From the NCBI RefSeq assembly GCF_018736085.1, contig NZ_CP076134.1, positions 310,001 to 374,000 on the forward strand: a stretch of DNA of 64,000 bases, written 5' to 3'. The translations under genes were made by a program, and so were the position numbers. The notes under the pieces are model-generated. The model was not told where the DNA came from, did not search any database, and saw only the letters and a program-made list of their open reading frames with translations. Positions 8,904 to 19,901 of the stretch are shown one piece after another; position 1 is the stretch's first letter; the number at the start of each line of letters is the position of its first letter. The stretch comes from Bradyrhizobium sediminis. GTDB taxonomy: Bacteria; Pseudomonadota; Alphaproteobacteria; Rhizobiales; Xanthobacteraceae.

Positions 8904-9803
8904 ATGCAATTGCTCAAAGCGCTTTTGGTCCTCGTTGCGGTTGGCGCGGTCTTTACTCGAGGCGCGCCCGCGCAGGATGGGCTGGGCCCGCAAGGCGCGG
9001 AGGCCGAACCGAACCGCATGCAGCAATGGCGGGTGCCGTCGCCGGCCATGGACGTCGCGGCGCGCGCCCTGCTGTTTCGTCCGCCCGGCGATGGACCGTT
9101 TCCGCTGGCGGTGATTGCACACGCCTCCACGCAGAACGTGTTGCGTCGTGCGCAAATGCCACCGCCCGAATACCGCGCGCTCGCAGCCTGGCTGGTGGCG
9201 CGCGGCTTTGCCGTGCTGGTACCCGAACGCCCCGGCCACGGCGCCACCGGCGGGCGCTATCTGGAGGACCAGGGCGGTTGCGACCAAGCCAATTATGCGC
9301 GCGCCGGACGCGCTACCGCGGATGCGATCGCCGCAGCCGCAGGTGTGCTGCGCAAGGCATCCTTTATCCGGCCGGAGGGCATGGTCATCGTCGGGCACTC
9401 GGCCGGCGCATGGGGCGCGCTGGCGCTGGCGAGCGAAGACCCGAAAAGCGTCTCGGCCATCATCGCTTTTGCGCCCGGCCGCGGCGGCCACGCCAATGAT
9501 CTGCCCAATCAGGTTTGTGCGCCGCATATGCTGATTTCGGCGGCGGCCGAATTCGGCAAGGCGGCGCGGGTGCCGGTGACCTGGCTGGTGGCGGCCAACG
9601 ACACGTACTTCTCGCCCGACCTGTCGCGGCGGATGGCCGATGCATTCCGCAGCGGCGGCGGCAAGGTTTGGTTTCGCGTGCTGGCGGCGTCGGGCAGCGA
9701 GGGGCATTGGCTGCCGGAATCGGAAGCCGGCGTGAAAATCGCCGGACCGGAGCTGGATCGCGCGCTGAAGGCGCGCATGCCGATCGCGATCAAGCAGCGA
9801 TGA
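8904..9803 (+). CDS. secreted alpha/beta hydrolase (dienelactone hydrolase-like)
   Basis: A secreted hydrolase of about 299 residues. The start at 8904 gives a clear signal peptide (MQLLKALLVLVAVGAVFTRG, then APAQ); longer in-frame starts lack this. The nucleophile elbow GHSAGAWG contains the catalytic Ser, and a PERPGHGATGG segment precedes it; an Asp in AANDTYF and a His in SEGHWLP complete a plausible triad. The substrate is unknown. Its stop codon overlaps the start of a DUF2269 remnant (ATGA), which indicates a former operon. Confidence 0.88.
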   Translation: MQLLKALLVLVAVGAVFTRGAPAQDGLGPQGAEAEPNRMQQWRVPSPAMDVAARALLFRPPGDGPFPLAVIAHASTQNVLRRAQMPPPEYRALAAWLVARGFAVLVPERPGHGATGGRYLEDQGGCDQANYARAGRATADAIAAAAGVLRKASFIRPEGMVIVGHSAGAWGALALASEDPKSVSAIIAFAPGRGGHANDLPNQVCAPHMLISAAAEFGKAARVPVTWLVAANDTYFSPDLSRRMADAFRSGGGKVWFRVLAASGSEGHWLPESEAGVKIAGPELDRALKARMPIAIKQR

Positions 9804-9980
9804 CGCTCTATTTCCTCATCAAATATCTGCGCGTGCTCGGCGCGACAGTCATTCTCGGCACCGGGACCGGCATCGCCTTCTTCATGCTGATGGCGCATCG
9901 CAGCCGCGATCCGGCCTTCATCGCGCGCACCGCGGCCATCGTGGTGATCGCCGACATGCTGTTCACGCTGCCTTGGCCGA
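9800..9980 (+). pseudogene. DUF2269 membrane protein, N-terminal remnant
   Basis: The ATG overlaps the upstream stop as ATGA. About 58 residues match the start of DUF2269 proteins: MTLYFLIKYLRVLGATVILG, a glycine-rich first membrane helix, then FMLMAHRSRDPAFIARTAAI and a second helix. After LFTLPWPM the frame changes to unrelated sequence and the remaining two helices are missing. Normal members are about 150 residues. This is a truncated gene joined to another remnant. Confidence 0.75.
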
Positions 9981-9989
9981 TGACCATTC

Positions 9990-10199
9990 GAGCCCGCTCG
10001 GGAGAAGCTTGCTCGGCGGGTTTTCGCGCGGGAGTCAGCGCCGCAACATGGGTCGATCTCCCTCAGAGAGGGTGGCCGCTACACCTACAGCACCCAGGCA
10101 GGACATCGCGGTCCCGATTCATTCATGCTTCGTATTTGCGGCACTGAAGGCGGCATGGATGGCTGCGCCGATTTCAAATACACGGTGACAATCGATTGA
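9990..10199 (+). pseudogene. Ig-like/cadherin-like secreted protein, C-terminal remnant
   Basis: This frame (different from the DUF2269 remnant) reads GGRYTYSTQAGHRGPDSFML, then RICGTEGGMDGC and FKYTVTID before a TGA at 10197. This pattern (GxxGxDSFxxRxCGT...C...YxVT) is the end of small bacterial Ig-like proteins common in Bradyrhizobium. No start or signal peptide is present. The junction with the DUF2269 fragment suggests a deletion that removed the 3' part of one gene and the 5' part of the next. Confidence 0.6.
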
Positions 10200-10218
10200 A
10201 TTAGGCTGGCAGTCTCGA

Positions 10219-11475
10219 TCAGTCCCTACCGTGAGAGTCCAAGACCTCCCCAGCCGCCCGCTCGCCCGAATCGCGCGCTCCATGCGCCGTCGAGAAGAAA
10301 TCCGGCGAGGTCGCCTCGCCGGCAAAGAACAGCCGCCCATCGACGGGTGCGGCGAGCACGGCGCGGTCGCCGGCGTGGCCGGGCAGTGCGTGCGAATAGG
10401 AGCCGCGCGCGAAGGGGTCGTGGGCCCAGCGCGATTCCTTGAGCGGCTTTAATCGCCGGCGAAAGTCATTGCCGAGCAGGCCCGCGATCTCGTCGATGCT
10501 TTGCGCGGCCAGCGCGCCGTCGCCGGCGTCTTCCAGTTGTTGCGCGAAGCGGCCGCCGAAAAAGCCCTCGATGCAGGGCTGGCCGAACGGGCGCAGATGA
10601 AAGGCGCCCATCGCGGTGCGCATGGTGGCGCCGCGCAGGTTGCCATCCTTCGGCAGCGCCTCGGGCCGGTCCAGCGCCAGCGTCACCTTGTCGGCAAGGC
10701 CGAGCGGCAGGCCGCGCGCGGCGTCGACCTTGGCGGGCAGCGCCGGGTGGAAGCGGATCGATTCATGGGCGATCAGGTTGGTCGGGACGGTGACGATCGC
10801 CTTGCCGGCGCTCAAGGTGCCCCGCGAGGTTTCGATCCGCAGGCGCGGTCCGGAATGATCGATCAGGGTGACCTGGGTATTCAGCGCGAGCGAGCAGGGC
10901 GCGCCATAGGCCGCGATCAGCGCGCCGAAGCCGCGCCGCACCCGCCAGTTGATCTCGCTGTCCTCATAGGCGTCCATGTCGAGGAGCGAGACCCGGTCGA
11001 GTTCGGTTCCGTTCACATAGGTCGAGATCGCGTCGATCATCGGGTTCCAGCGATTGCCGGGCTCGAGACAGGTGCTGGCGGCGCCGTCGCGGCCGTCCTT
11101 GCGCAGTTGCTCTGCGGTGTCCTCGGCGCGGTCGTAGAAGGCATCGAGTGCCCCGATAAAGTCGGCGCGTTCCTTCGGTGGAAAGGCCTTGTCGTAACTC
11201 TGCTCGCGCCAGGGCGGACGGGTCTTGTCGATCTCGAAATTGAGTCGCCCGGCGATCTCGACGAAGGAATTCCGGTCGGCCGAATGCAGCCAGCCGCAGC
11301 CGAGGTCGAAAGTGACCTCGGGCGACGCCATGATGGTGTGGCCGCGCCCGCCGACGCGGTCGCGCGCTTCCAGCACGATGATGGAGAGTCCGGAATTTTC
11401 CAGCGCCCGCGCGGCGCCAAGGCCTGCGGCGCCCGCGCCGATGACGGCAACGTCGACTTCGGAGGGGAGAGACAT
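10219..11475 (-). CDS. FAD-dependent amine oxidase (flavin monoamine oxidase family)
   Basis: A 418-residue flavoprotein. The dinucleotide-binding motif VIGAGAAGLGAARALE at the N-terminus is followed by LEARDRVGGRGHTI, the classical monoamine-oxidase second glycine motif, and the C-terminal RLFFAGEATSPDF block closes the FAD site. It is probably a soluble oxidase acting on an amine or a related CH-NH bond; the substrate cannot be named. It is about 130 bp from typA, which reads the same way. Confidence 0.92.
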   Translation of the reverse strand: MSLPSEVDVAVIGAGAAGLGAARALENSGLSIIVLEARDRVGGRGHTIMASPEVTFDLGCGWLHSADRNSFVEIAGRLNFEIDKTRPPWREQSYDKAFPPKERADFIGALDAFYDRAEDTAEQLRKDGRDGAASTCLEPGNRWNPMIDAISTYVNGTELDRVSLLDMDAYEDSEINWRVRRGFGALIAAYGAPCSLALNTQVTLIDHSGPRLRIETSRGTLSAGKAIVTVPTNLIAHESIRFHPALPAKVDAARGLPLGLADKVTLALDRPEALPKDGNLRGATMRTAMGAFHLRPFGQPCIEGFFGGRFAQQLEDAGDGALAAQSIDEIAGLLGNDFRRRLKPLKESRWAHDPFARGSYSHALPGHAGDRAVLAAPVDGRLFFAGEATSPDFFSTAHGARDSGERAAGEVLDSHGRD

Positions 11476-11603
11476 GAGAGGGCGAGTGGTGAGTGGCGAA
11501 TAGCGAATAGGGTACCGGAAACAGGGCGCTACGGAAACGCCTTCTATTCGCTACTCGCTACTCGCCTCTTCCCACTCGCTATTCGCCACTCCCTATTCGC
11601 CGC

Positions 11604-13430
<1,827 letters not shown>

Positions 13431-13459
13431 AGCTGTTCTTCTGGCTCGGACAATGGCTG

Positions 13460-13508
13460 GAGCGCGATCTCACCGGAAAACCGGGACCCACTTTTCCGGA
13501 TCGCGCTC
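13460..13508. repeat. palindromic element upstream of typA
   Basis: The perfect arms GAGCGCGATC and GATCGCGCTC surround an inner pair CCGGAAAA / TTTTCCGG. It is related to the ACCGGTTTT class found at 29329, 56357 and 61713. It lies in the typA leader. Confidence 0.8.
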
Positions 13509-13542
13509 AAAAACCTGAAATCGGAGGGCGCCCGCGGCGCCC

Positions 13543-13572
13543 AAAAAGGAAGCCCGGCCAAAAGGACCGGGC
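13543..13572 (-). terminator. Rho-independent terminator of phoD
   Basis: On the minus strand the stem GCCCGG / CCGGGC with a short loop is followed by TTCCTTTTT. It lies about 70 bases past the phoD stop codon. Confidence 0.75.
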
Positions 13573-13640
13573 ACACCTTACTCGTTGCGGCGCAATATAT
13601 TCAGAAAACGCCAAAAAACAATGGCTTGTTTCGCATTTGG

Positions 13641-15200
13641 TTAGCCGATTTTCGGGTCCAAAGTGGTCGACCACAGCGCCACATCGGCCCGATCCCGCAA
13701 AGTCACAGCCATCTGCCCGGTTTCGCCGTCTATTCTGACATGACCGAAGAACTGCATCCCGGCGGACGGCGGCAGGTTCTGCTTGCCCGGGCCGGGCGCC
13801 TTGATGAACTTCACCTCCGGGCCGAAAGTGTTGTCGAGGTCGTTGGGCCCGAAAGTGCCGGCATGAAGCGGTCCGGAGACGAACTCCCAGAATGGCTCAA
13901 AATCCTGAAATTGCGCCTTGTCCGGATTGTAGTAATGCGCCGCCGCGTAGTGCACGTCTGCCGTCAGCCACACGGTGTTGGCGATCCTGGCCGACTTGAT
14001 GAAGCGCAGGAGATCGGCGATTTCGAGTTCGCGGCCGCGCGGCGGCCCGTCGCCCTGCCCAATCGCCTCCGAACCCTTTTTGTCGAGCCAGTCATCATGA
14101 ACGATGATGCTGAGCGGCATGTCGGAGGCGATCACCTTCCAGGTGGCGCGCGAGTTCAATAGTCCGCGCTTCAGCCACGCCAGCTGATCGGGTCCGAGGA
14201 AGTAGCTCTCGGGACCGTATTCGGTCTGCAGATTGGGATTGTTGGCGCCGCGATAACTGCGCTCGTCCAGCATGAAGACGTCGAGATGCGGCCCGTAGTT
14301 GAGCGCGCGGTAGATCCGGTCCGGCTCGGCGAGGCTTTGGCGCAACGGATACATCTCGTGGAACGCGCGGGCCGAGCGCGCGGCGAGCAGCATGACGTCG
14401 CGCTCCTTGTAGGCGGCGGGGAGCTGTTTTGACGCCGACCAGTTGTTGACGACCTCGTGGTCGTCCCACTGCACGAAGATCGGCACCTCGGCGTTGAAGG
14501 CGCGCAGATTGTGGTCGAGGAAATTGTATTTGTGCGCCGCGCGAAACTCGTCGAGCGTTTCGGCGACTTTTGATTTCTCCGGAATCGTGACGTTCTTCCA
14601 GATCTTGCCGTCGGCGAGCTTCACTTCGGCGGCAATGACGCCGTCGGCGTAGATCGTATCGCCTGAGTGCAGCAGGAAATCCGGCCGGTGCTTGCGCATG
14701 GTGGCGAAAGTGACCATGCCGCCGTCGTCGGGATTGATACCCCAGCCTTGCCCCGCGACATCGCCGCCCCAGACGAAGCTGACGTCGCGGCGATCGGCAG
14801 GCGCGGTGCGGAAACGGCCGACGACCGGCTCGCTCGATATGCCGGTATGCGCGAGGTCGCGGAATCGGACGCGATAGAAAATCTCCTGCCCGGCGGGTAG
14901 ATTTTCCAGCAGCATTTTTGCGGTGAAGTCGCTCTCGGGCAGCGCCGCGACCGGCGGCAAGGCCCTCGCATTGCCAAACGATTCGGTGGTCGCAACTTCC
15001 ACCATCATTTGCGATAGCCGGTCGGCGCGCGACCATACCACGCCGCCATCGACGCCGACATCGCCGGATTGCACGCCGTGGCTGATTTGCGGCCGGTCGG
15101 CGGCCCGGCTGAGATAGGGCATCGCGATAGCGCCGAGCGCACCGGCGCCTGTCGTGAGGAAGCGGCGTCGGGAAATCCGACGGCGAAATCTGGTTGGCAT
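13641..15200 (-). CDS. phoD: PhoD-type alkaline phosphatase / phosphodiesterase, Tat-exported
   Basis: A 519-residue PhoD family phosphohydrolase. A twin-arginine signal ISRRRFLTTGAGALGAIAMP starts the protein, followed by the PhoD N-terminal domain and the metallophosphatase domain. Metal-binding motifs visible are GGDVAGQGWG, HSGDTIYADG, QWDDHEVVNNW and LTADVHYAA; PhoD enzymes use Ca2+ and Fe3+. It acts in the periplasm on phosphate mono- and diesters. No Pho box was recognised upstream. A terminator follows the gene. Confidence 0.95.
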   Translation of the reverse strand: MPTRFRRRISRRRFLTTGAGALGAIAMPYLSRAADRPQISHGVQSGDVGVDGGVVWSRADRLSQMMVEVATTESFGNARALPPVAALPESDFTAKMLLENLPAGQEIFYRVRFRDLAHTGISSEPVVGRFRTAPADRRDVSFVWGGDVAGQGWGINPDDGGMVTFATMRKHRPDFLLHSGDTIYADGVIAAEVKLADGKIWKNVTIPEKSKVAETLDEFRAAHKYNFLDHNLRAFNAEVPIFVQWDDHEVVNNWSASKQLPAAYKERDVMLLAARSARAFHEMYPLRQSLAEPDRIYRALNYGPHLDVFMLDERSYRGANNPNLQTEYGPESYFLGPDQLAWLKRGLLNSRATWKVIASDMPLSIIVHDDWLDKKGSEAIGQGDGPPRGRELEIADLLRFIKSARIANTVWLTADVHYAAAHYYNPDKAQFQDFEPFWEFVSGPLHAGTFGPNDLDNTFGPEVKFIKAPGPGKQNLPPSAGMQFFGHVRIDGETGQMAVTLRDRADVALWSTTLDPKIG

Positions 15201-15336
15201 GCGAGCCTCGTTTGGAGTTCGACTCGAAGTATGGCGAACCGGGTTCGATGCTTCGCATCGCCCGGAATGACGGATGCCCTGTTATCAGTCGCTGCTTCGC
15301 GGGAAAACGCTATAGGAAGATCGTGTGACGGTGCAA

Positions 15337-16791
15337 TTACAGCGTGCCGGTCGCGCGGAACTGCGCGCCCGCCCGCTGCAGGCTTTGTGACATGCTCATC
15401 AACAATGCCCTGCGGTCGGCTACCGCGTTATGGAATTGGTCGAGCGCAATATTGAAAGCTGTCAACGCCCCTTCCTCGATGGCGCCGCCCTCGAAACAGT
15501 GCAGCGTATCGCGCAGGATATCGTCCGCCTCGGCCTGCATGCGGTCGAGTTCTTCGGTGGAATCGCTGCGGCGCGCGGCCGCAATCATGTCCAGCAGCCG
15601 CTCGCGCAACGAGCTGTTGTTGCTGCGCTCGTCCTTCTTCAGGTAGCCGGCGAACCACGCGCCGGCCGATCCCATGGCGGAAAGCGCCATCAACCCCCAC
15701 CAGATGAAATCGCTGTAGCGATCGAGGAAGGTCTTCTCTTCGCCGTCGACATAGGCGGCAGCCCCGGGATGTGCGGGGAGTACGGCATCCTTGTCGGTAT
15801 CCGGGGTCTCGATCTGCGCCGCCAGCGGGAAATCCGTCTTCAGGGTCTGGCGTACCGCAAACAACTGCCGGGTGAAGGTAGCAATCGTCGATTCCGAGAC
15901 GCCCTTTCGCGCCACGATGTGGTGGGAGAAGCGGATCGTCTTGACTTCTTCCTCGGGCTTGGCGGGCGAGCCGCCGAAGGTGCCGGCGGGTATTTCGGAG
16001 GCCTCGTAAACCGGATGGTTCTGTGCGATCGCCTCGGCCGAATCGATCGCGAGGAAGGTCGGAACCCCGCCATCGCGCGTCGAAGCGGCGATCGCGTCCG
16101 CGGTGATCTTGCTGTTGACCGGCCCGGCGGCGAGATAGGCATCGGCCTTCTGGTTGCGTAGAGCGTCCGCGGCCTCATGGGCCGGAAATTGCACGATCTC
16201 GACCTTGTTCGGATCGACGCCGTACTGCTTCAGGATCACCTTGAGCAAATTGACATTGGCCTGGGTGCGTCCGACCACGCCGACTCGGCGTCCGGCGAGT
16301 TGCACGATCTTCGTGATCTTCGGCGCAGCCTTCTTGCCTTTGACCCTGGCTTGCGGAGGCACCCACAGCACCGCGACGTTCTTGCGCAGCGTCGCCACGG
16401 CCTGGGCATTTTTCGGCACGTCGAGGTCGCCCCTGACGATGGCGAGATCGGCCTTGCCTTCGGCCAGCGCGTTGGCGCTCGCCAAGGCGCCATCGGTCTG
16501 CATCGGACGCAAGCGGACCTGGCTGCGCGCCTGGATGAAGGCTTGCGTCAGCGTCTGCACCACCCTGACGTCGTCGCTGTTGGCCGGACCGACCGCGATC
16601 CGCAGGGTCACCGGGCGCATCGCATAATAGTAAGCCCCCGCGACCGCGCCGATGACGGCAAGGATCCCCGCCAGCGTGACGAACATTATCCTCCGCTTTA
16701 CCGAACGGGGGGATGGCGGCACTGGCGGCCCGACCAGGTCGAGCCCTCCGGTCATCGATCTCGCAAACAATCGTTTGACGTTCAAATTCAT
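15337..16791 (-). CDS. TAXI family TRAP transporter solute-binding protein with C-terminal membrane/cytoplasmic extension
   Basis: This 484-residue protein starts at an ATG at 16791; the frame extends to 16824 without a better start. An N-terminal membrane helix (RIMFVTLAGILAVIGAVAG) anchors a TAXI-type ligand-binding domain. Near residue 375 there is a second hydrophobic helix (WWGLMALSAMGSAGAWFAG), followed by about 90 charged residues that would be cytoplasmic. Ordinary TAXI proteins are about 320 residues and end with the binding domain. No TRAP permease (DctQM) gene is nearby, so transport may not be its role; ligand sensing is an alternative. Confidence 0.88.
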   Translation of the reverse strand: MNLNVKRLFARSMTGGLDLVGPPVPPSPRSVKRRIMFVTLAGILAVIGAVAGAYYYAMRPVTLRIAVGPANSDDVRVVQTLTQAFIQARSQVRLRPMQTDGALASANALAEGKADLAIVRGDLDVPKNAQAVATLRKNVAVLWVPPQARVKGKKAAPKITKIVQLAGRRVGVVGRTQANVNLLKVILKQYGVDPNKVEIVQFPAHEAADALRNQKADAYLAAGPVNSKITADAIAASTRDGGVPTFLAIDSAEAIAQNHPVYEASEIPAGTFGGSPAKPEEEVKTIRFSHHIVARKGVSESTIATFTRQLFAVRQTLKTDFPLAAQIETPDTDKDAVLPAHPGAAAYVDGEEKTFLDRYSDFIWWGLMALSAMGSAGAWFAGYLKKDERSNNSSLRERLLDMIAAARRSDSTEELDRMQAEADDILRDTLHCFEGGAIEEGALTAFNIALDQFHNAVADRRALLMSMSQSLQRAGAQFRATGTL

Positions 16792-16983
16792 GTTGCCAAT
16801 GCGGTTAGAAAAACAGTCTAGCAAATTTCCTGCCGGCGCGGGGTTCTATCGGCGTCATGGTTACCGGCCGGCTCTGCACCGGATTTGCCGCCTTATTGTG
16901 GCATGGATCGCCGGCGAAACCTCCGGGGATCTCGAAGGCGCGTTCCGGTGTTAGGGTAAAGTTGGCGTGAAACGGAGGCGATC

Positions 16984-17289
16984 ATGGCGGAACGGCTGTC
17001 GGCGGAGGCGCGCAAATCAGCCCTGAAGGAGCTGCCGGGGTGGACCGATACGCCCGGCTGCGACGCGATTGCGCGAACCTTCACCTTCCGGGATTTCAAC
17101 GAAGCGTTCGGGTTCATGGCCCGCGCCGCGCTGGCGGCCGAAAAGAACGACCATCACCCCGAATGGCGCAATGTCTACAAGACGGTGGAGGTGGTTCTGG
17201 CAACCCATGATGCCGGCGGTGTCACCGCCCTCGACATCGATCTCGCCAGGGCCATGGACGCGATCGCCAGACAGCTCGGCGTCGCCTGA
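16984..17289 (+). CDS. phhB: 4a-hydroxytetrahydrobiopterin dehydratase (pterin-4-alpha-carbinolamine dehydratase)
   Basis: A 101-residue protein of the PCD/DCoH family. The active-site block [12 protein letters not shown] with the paired His residues, preceded by the [16 protein letters not shown] helix, is the family signature. It regenerates pterin cofactor after aromatic amino acid hydroxylation, or can act in pterin recycling. Length is typical. No phenylalanine hydroxylase gene is nearby. Confidence 0.95.
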   Translation: MAERLSAEARKSALKELPGWTDTPGCDAIARTFTFRDFNEAFGFMARAALAAEKNDHHPEWRNVYKTVEVVLATHDAGGVTALDIDLARAMDAIARQLGVA

Positions 17290-17388
17290 ACGCCTTCCCC
17301 GCAATCTTGCAGCGGGGGCACGGCATCCCCAATTCTTAGGCGCGCCAGCGGCGGCGCTCTGCCGCCCAGCTTCAGGAGAGCCCAAGCG

Positions 17389-17781
17389 ATGGCATCCGAA
17401 CACACCGTGGGCTTCGAGCCGGCCGACGAGCTCGCAAAAGACCGCGAAAGCGTGCGGCGTCGCTTCTGGATCAAGCTGAAGCGGGTGGTGGCCAAACTGC
17501 CGTTCGCCGAGGAACTGCTTGCGGCCTATTATTGCGCGTTCGACCGGCAGACGCCGCGCCATGTGCAGGTGGCGCTATTGGGGGCGATCGCCTACTTCAT
17601 CCTGCCGTTCGATTTCGTTCCCGACATGCTGCCGGTGCTTGGCTTTACCGACGACGCCGCGGTGCTCGCGACCGCGATCCGGATGGTAGCGACCCACATC
17701 ACGCAGGAGCATCGGGATGCCGCCCGTGCCGCATTGAAGCGGGGGATCGGCGGCGCCGATGCCGGCGAGGCCGAGGCCTGA
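17389..17781 (+). CDS. YkvA family protein (DUF1232)
   Basis: A 130-residue protein with the DUF1232 core. Hydrophobic GAIAYFILPFDFVPDMLPVL followed by GFTDDAAVLATAIRMV is the classic YkvA signature and probably forms a membrane-associated hairpin. A charged N-terminal 60 residues precede it. Function is unknown. It is convergent with the TAXI gene at 17809, with only 27 bp between their stops. Confidence 0.9.
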   Translation: MASEHTVGFEPADELAKDRESVRRRFWIKLKRVVAKLPFAEELLAAYYCAFDRQTPRHVQVALLGAIAYFILPFDFVPDMLPVLGFTDDAAVLATAIRMVATHITQEHRDAARAALKRGIGGADAGEAEA

Positions 17782-17808
17782 GCGGCCCCGGCCTGCCGGG
17801 TTCAGGCG

Positions 17809-18987
17809 CTAGCGCTGCCTTTGCGGGGTGCGGATCTGCGCCCGCGCATTCTGCTCGGCCTCCCATGCCTGGAACTGCTTGAACAGCGCTTCCCGTTCGG
17901 GATCCGAAGGCAGCCTCCCGGCGGCCGTCTTCTGCTTCAGGAACTCGTCGAACCGGCTGCGCGCGACGGGCTCGATCTTGTGCTCGTCGAGCCATTGCTT
18001 GGCGGCCGGAAAGCGTTGCCAGTCCGGCAGCTGAGCCGACAGCGAAACTTCCTTCCATTTCGGATGGAAGGGCGGTTTCTGAAAGGTCGGGAATTTCGTG
18101 AAGAAATTATCCACGAACAGTGCGAGCTTTCGGTAACGTTCGGTGTTGGGCGCCCAATTATAGGCCGCCAGCACCGCCGGAACCGCAATTGTGTCGACCT
18201 GCTCCCCATCCGCAATCAGATTGGGATAATCCTTCGCGGTCAGGGTGGCGGGCAGATAGTCGCCCTGCAGAGGCTTGGCGTATTCGACTGGAACAAGGTG
18301 AAACCGGTCATCCTTGAACTGGCTGACTGACTTATACGGCTTGCCTCCGGCACAGATCACGGCGTCGATCTCGCCGGCCTTCAATTTCTCCATCGAGATG
18401 CGTTGCTCGATATAAGCGAACTTCGGCTTGATTCCGAGCCGTTCGAATACGATCGAGGCCGTGATGAAGGTGCCGCCGTTTGGAAGGTCGACGCTGACGG
18501 TCTTGCCCTCGAGATCCTTCATACTGCGGATCGATTTCGACGCGATGACATACATCTCTTCATTGTAGAGCTTGGTCACATAGGTGAATTGTTTCTTGAT
18601 GTCCTTCGCGAAGCCTTTTTTCTCGAGATAGTCGAGGGTGTCGGACCGTACGATTCCGAGATCGACGCCCTGCAGGAACAGAATATCGGCGACGCTTTGC
18701 ACCGAGCCGCGGCCGATGATCGAGAGCACGCGCAGCTTGTTTCCGTCATCGAGCACCGACGCCAGGTCCGCGCCGAACTGAACATAGGTGCCGCCGATGG
18801 TGCCGGACATCACCGTCACCGTGTTGGCGTTCAAGGCCTTCTTTGTCTCCACCGATCCGAACTGGAATATCGCCTTGAGGCTTTCGCTGACCTTTGCCGG
18901 GTCAAACTCCTTATCGTCGGCGGCCCGGGCGGCGAAGCCGCAAACCATCATCACGGCGATCATCGCCATCCCAAATATGCGTTGCAT
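17809..18987 (-). CDS. TAXI family TRAP transporter solute-binding protein
   Basis: A 392-residue TAXI binding protein. The start at 18987 gives a signal peptide (MQRIFGMAMIAVMMVCGFAA, then RA). The TAXI core VTVMSGTIGGTYVQFGADLA, and the later VDLGIVRSDTLDYL, are the family hallmarks. A C-terminal tail of about 60 charged residues with repeated FLKQ/LFKQFQAWE extends beyond the usual domain. The gene follows a Sel1-like membrane protein by 23 bp, and no TRAP membrane subunit is present, so it may serve a sensor rather than an importer. Confidence 0.9.
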   Translation of the reverse strand: MQRIFGMAMIAVMMVCGFAARAADDKEFDPAKVSESLKAIFQFGSVETKKALNANTVTVMSGTIGGTYVQFGADLASVLDDGNKLRVLSIIGRGSVQSVADILFLQGVDLGIVRSDTLDYLEKKGFAKDIKKQFTYVTKLYNEEMYVIASKSIRSMKDLEGKTVSVDLPNGGTFITASIVFERLGIKPKFAYIEQRISMEKLKAGEIDAVICAGGKPYKSVSQFKDDRFHLVPVEYAKPLQGDYLPATLTAKDYPNLIADGEQVDTIAVPAVLAAYNWAPNTERYRKLALFVDNFFTKFPTFQKPPFHPKWKEVSLSAQLPDWQRFPAAKQWLDEHKIEPVARSRFDEFLKQKTAAGRLPSDPEREALFKQFQAWEAEQNARAQIRTPQRQR

Positions 18988-19010
18988 GGTGTCCCCTGTT
19001 ATCGTGAAAC

Positions 19011-19901
19011 TTAATTCTGTATTTGACTGAGGCGCTGCTGCGCATCCTGCGAACCGAACTGGGCCGCCTTCCGGTACCATTCACGCGCTTTCGCCGGATC
19101 TGGAGTGATGCTTCTCGTATCCGGCGTTCCCAGCACGGCCGGATCGTAGGTCTGAGCCAGCATCAGAGCGGCGCTGGCCTCGTGCGCATCGGCGGCGCGT
19201 TCGAGTAGCAATCGCGCTGGCGCGATGTCGCCAATCTCGATCAGGCTCCTCGCCCGCTTCAGCAGGGTCGCGAGCTCTTCAGCGTCGAGCCGTCGAGCCG
19301 GCGGCGGTGGTGGTGGCGGTGGTGCGCCGGCGACCGCCGCAGGCTGACGGATTTCTGGCGGGCTCTGATGAGCGGCAGCCTTCAGGGCGAGCGCGATCTC
19401 GTCGCGCGTCGGCGCGGCCCGTGCGGCCGGCGGCGAAGCGCCGATGACGGCGGCCGGTTGACTGGCCGGTGCTGGTTGGGCGGCGACCGCCCGCACGGCA
19501 ACGACAGGCTCCGAAGCCGATGCTGCCGTGGCGCTGGACTGAACCGGCGCCGCGCCGATCAGCGATGCCTTGGCGTTCGCAAACAGGGCGAGGGGATTTT
19601 CCACCGATGCGATCGCAAACGCGATACCCGCCGCGGATGCCACCAGAATACTTCCCTTGAAAAGGCGCGGCCAAACCGGCGCTCTATCAGGATTTCTGTC
19701 GCCGCCACTGCCGAAGCCCCGCTGTTTGGGTTCTGCGACATCATTGGAGAGAAAGAGCGGCATATCTTCGGGAGGGGAATAGTCCCTCATCGCCATCGAC
19801 GGCGCGGACCCGTAAGTCATGTATTCGGGCACGTTTGCGTCTTCGTCAAACGCCTCGACCGCCTGCTCGTCGTATGAAGTAAGCTCGGTATTCCTCGCCA
19901 T
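19011..19901 (-). CDS. single-pass membrane protein with Sel1-like/TPR C-terminus
   Basis: A 296-residue protein, starting at ATG 19901. An acidic cytoplasmic N-terminus of about 90 residues is followed by a membrane helix (GSILVASAAGIAFAIASV), an Ala/Pro-rich linker with a run of eight prolines, and a C-terminal helical repeat. The last repeat AREWYRKAAQFGSQDAQQRL is a good Sel1 unit. It is probably periplasmic at the C-terminus and makes protein-protein contacts. It is 23 bp upstream of the TAXI gene, so the two are likely one operon. Confidence 0.82.
   Translation of the reverse strand: MARNTELTSYDEQAVEAFDEDANVPEYMTYGSAPSMAMRDYSPPEDMPLFLSNDVAEPKQRGFGSGGDRNPDRAPVWPRLFKGSILVASAAGIAFAIASVENPLALFANAKASLIGAAPVQSSATAASASEPVVAVRAVAAQPAPASQPAAVIGASPPAARAAPTRDEIALALKAAAHQSPPEIRQPAAVAGAPPPPPPPPARRLDAEELATLLKRARSLIEIGDIAPARLLLERAADAHEASAALMLAQTYDPAVLGTPDTRSITPDPAKAREWYRKAAQFGSQDAQQRLSQIQN

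Noticed and set aside
13600..15330. Pho box upstream of phoD or the alkaline phosphatase
   Set aside because: No pair of CTGTCAT-like units with correct spacing was found.
17782..17808. Hairpin GGCCCCGGCC...GCCGGG between YkvA and the TAXI gene as a terminator
   Set aside because: The stem is imperfect and there is no T run.
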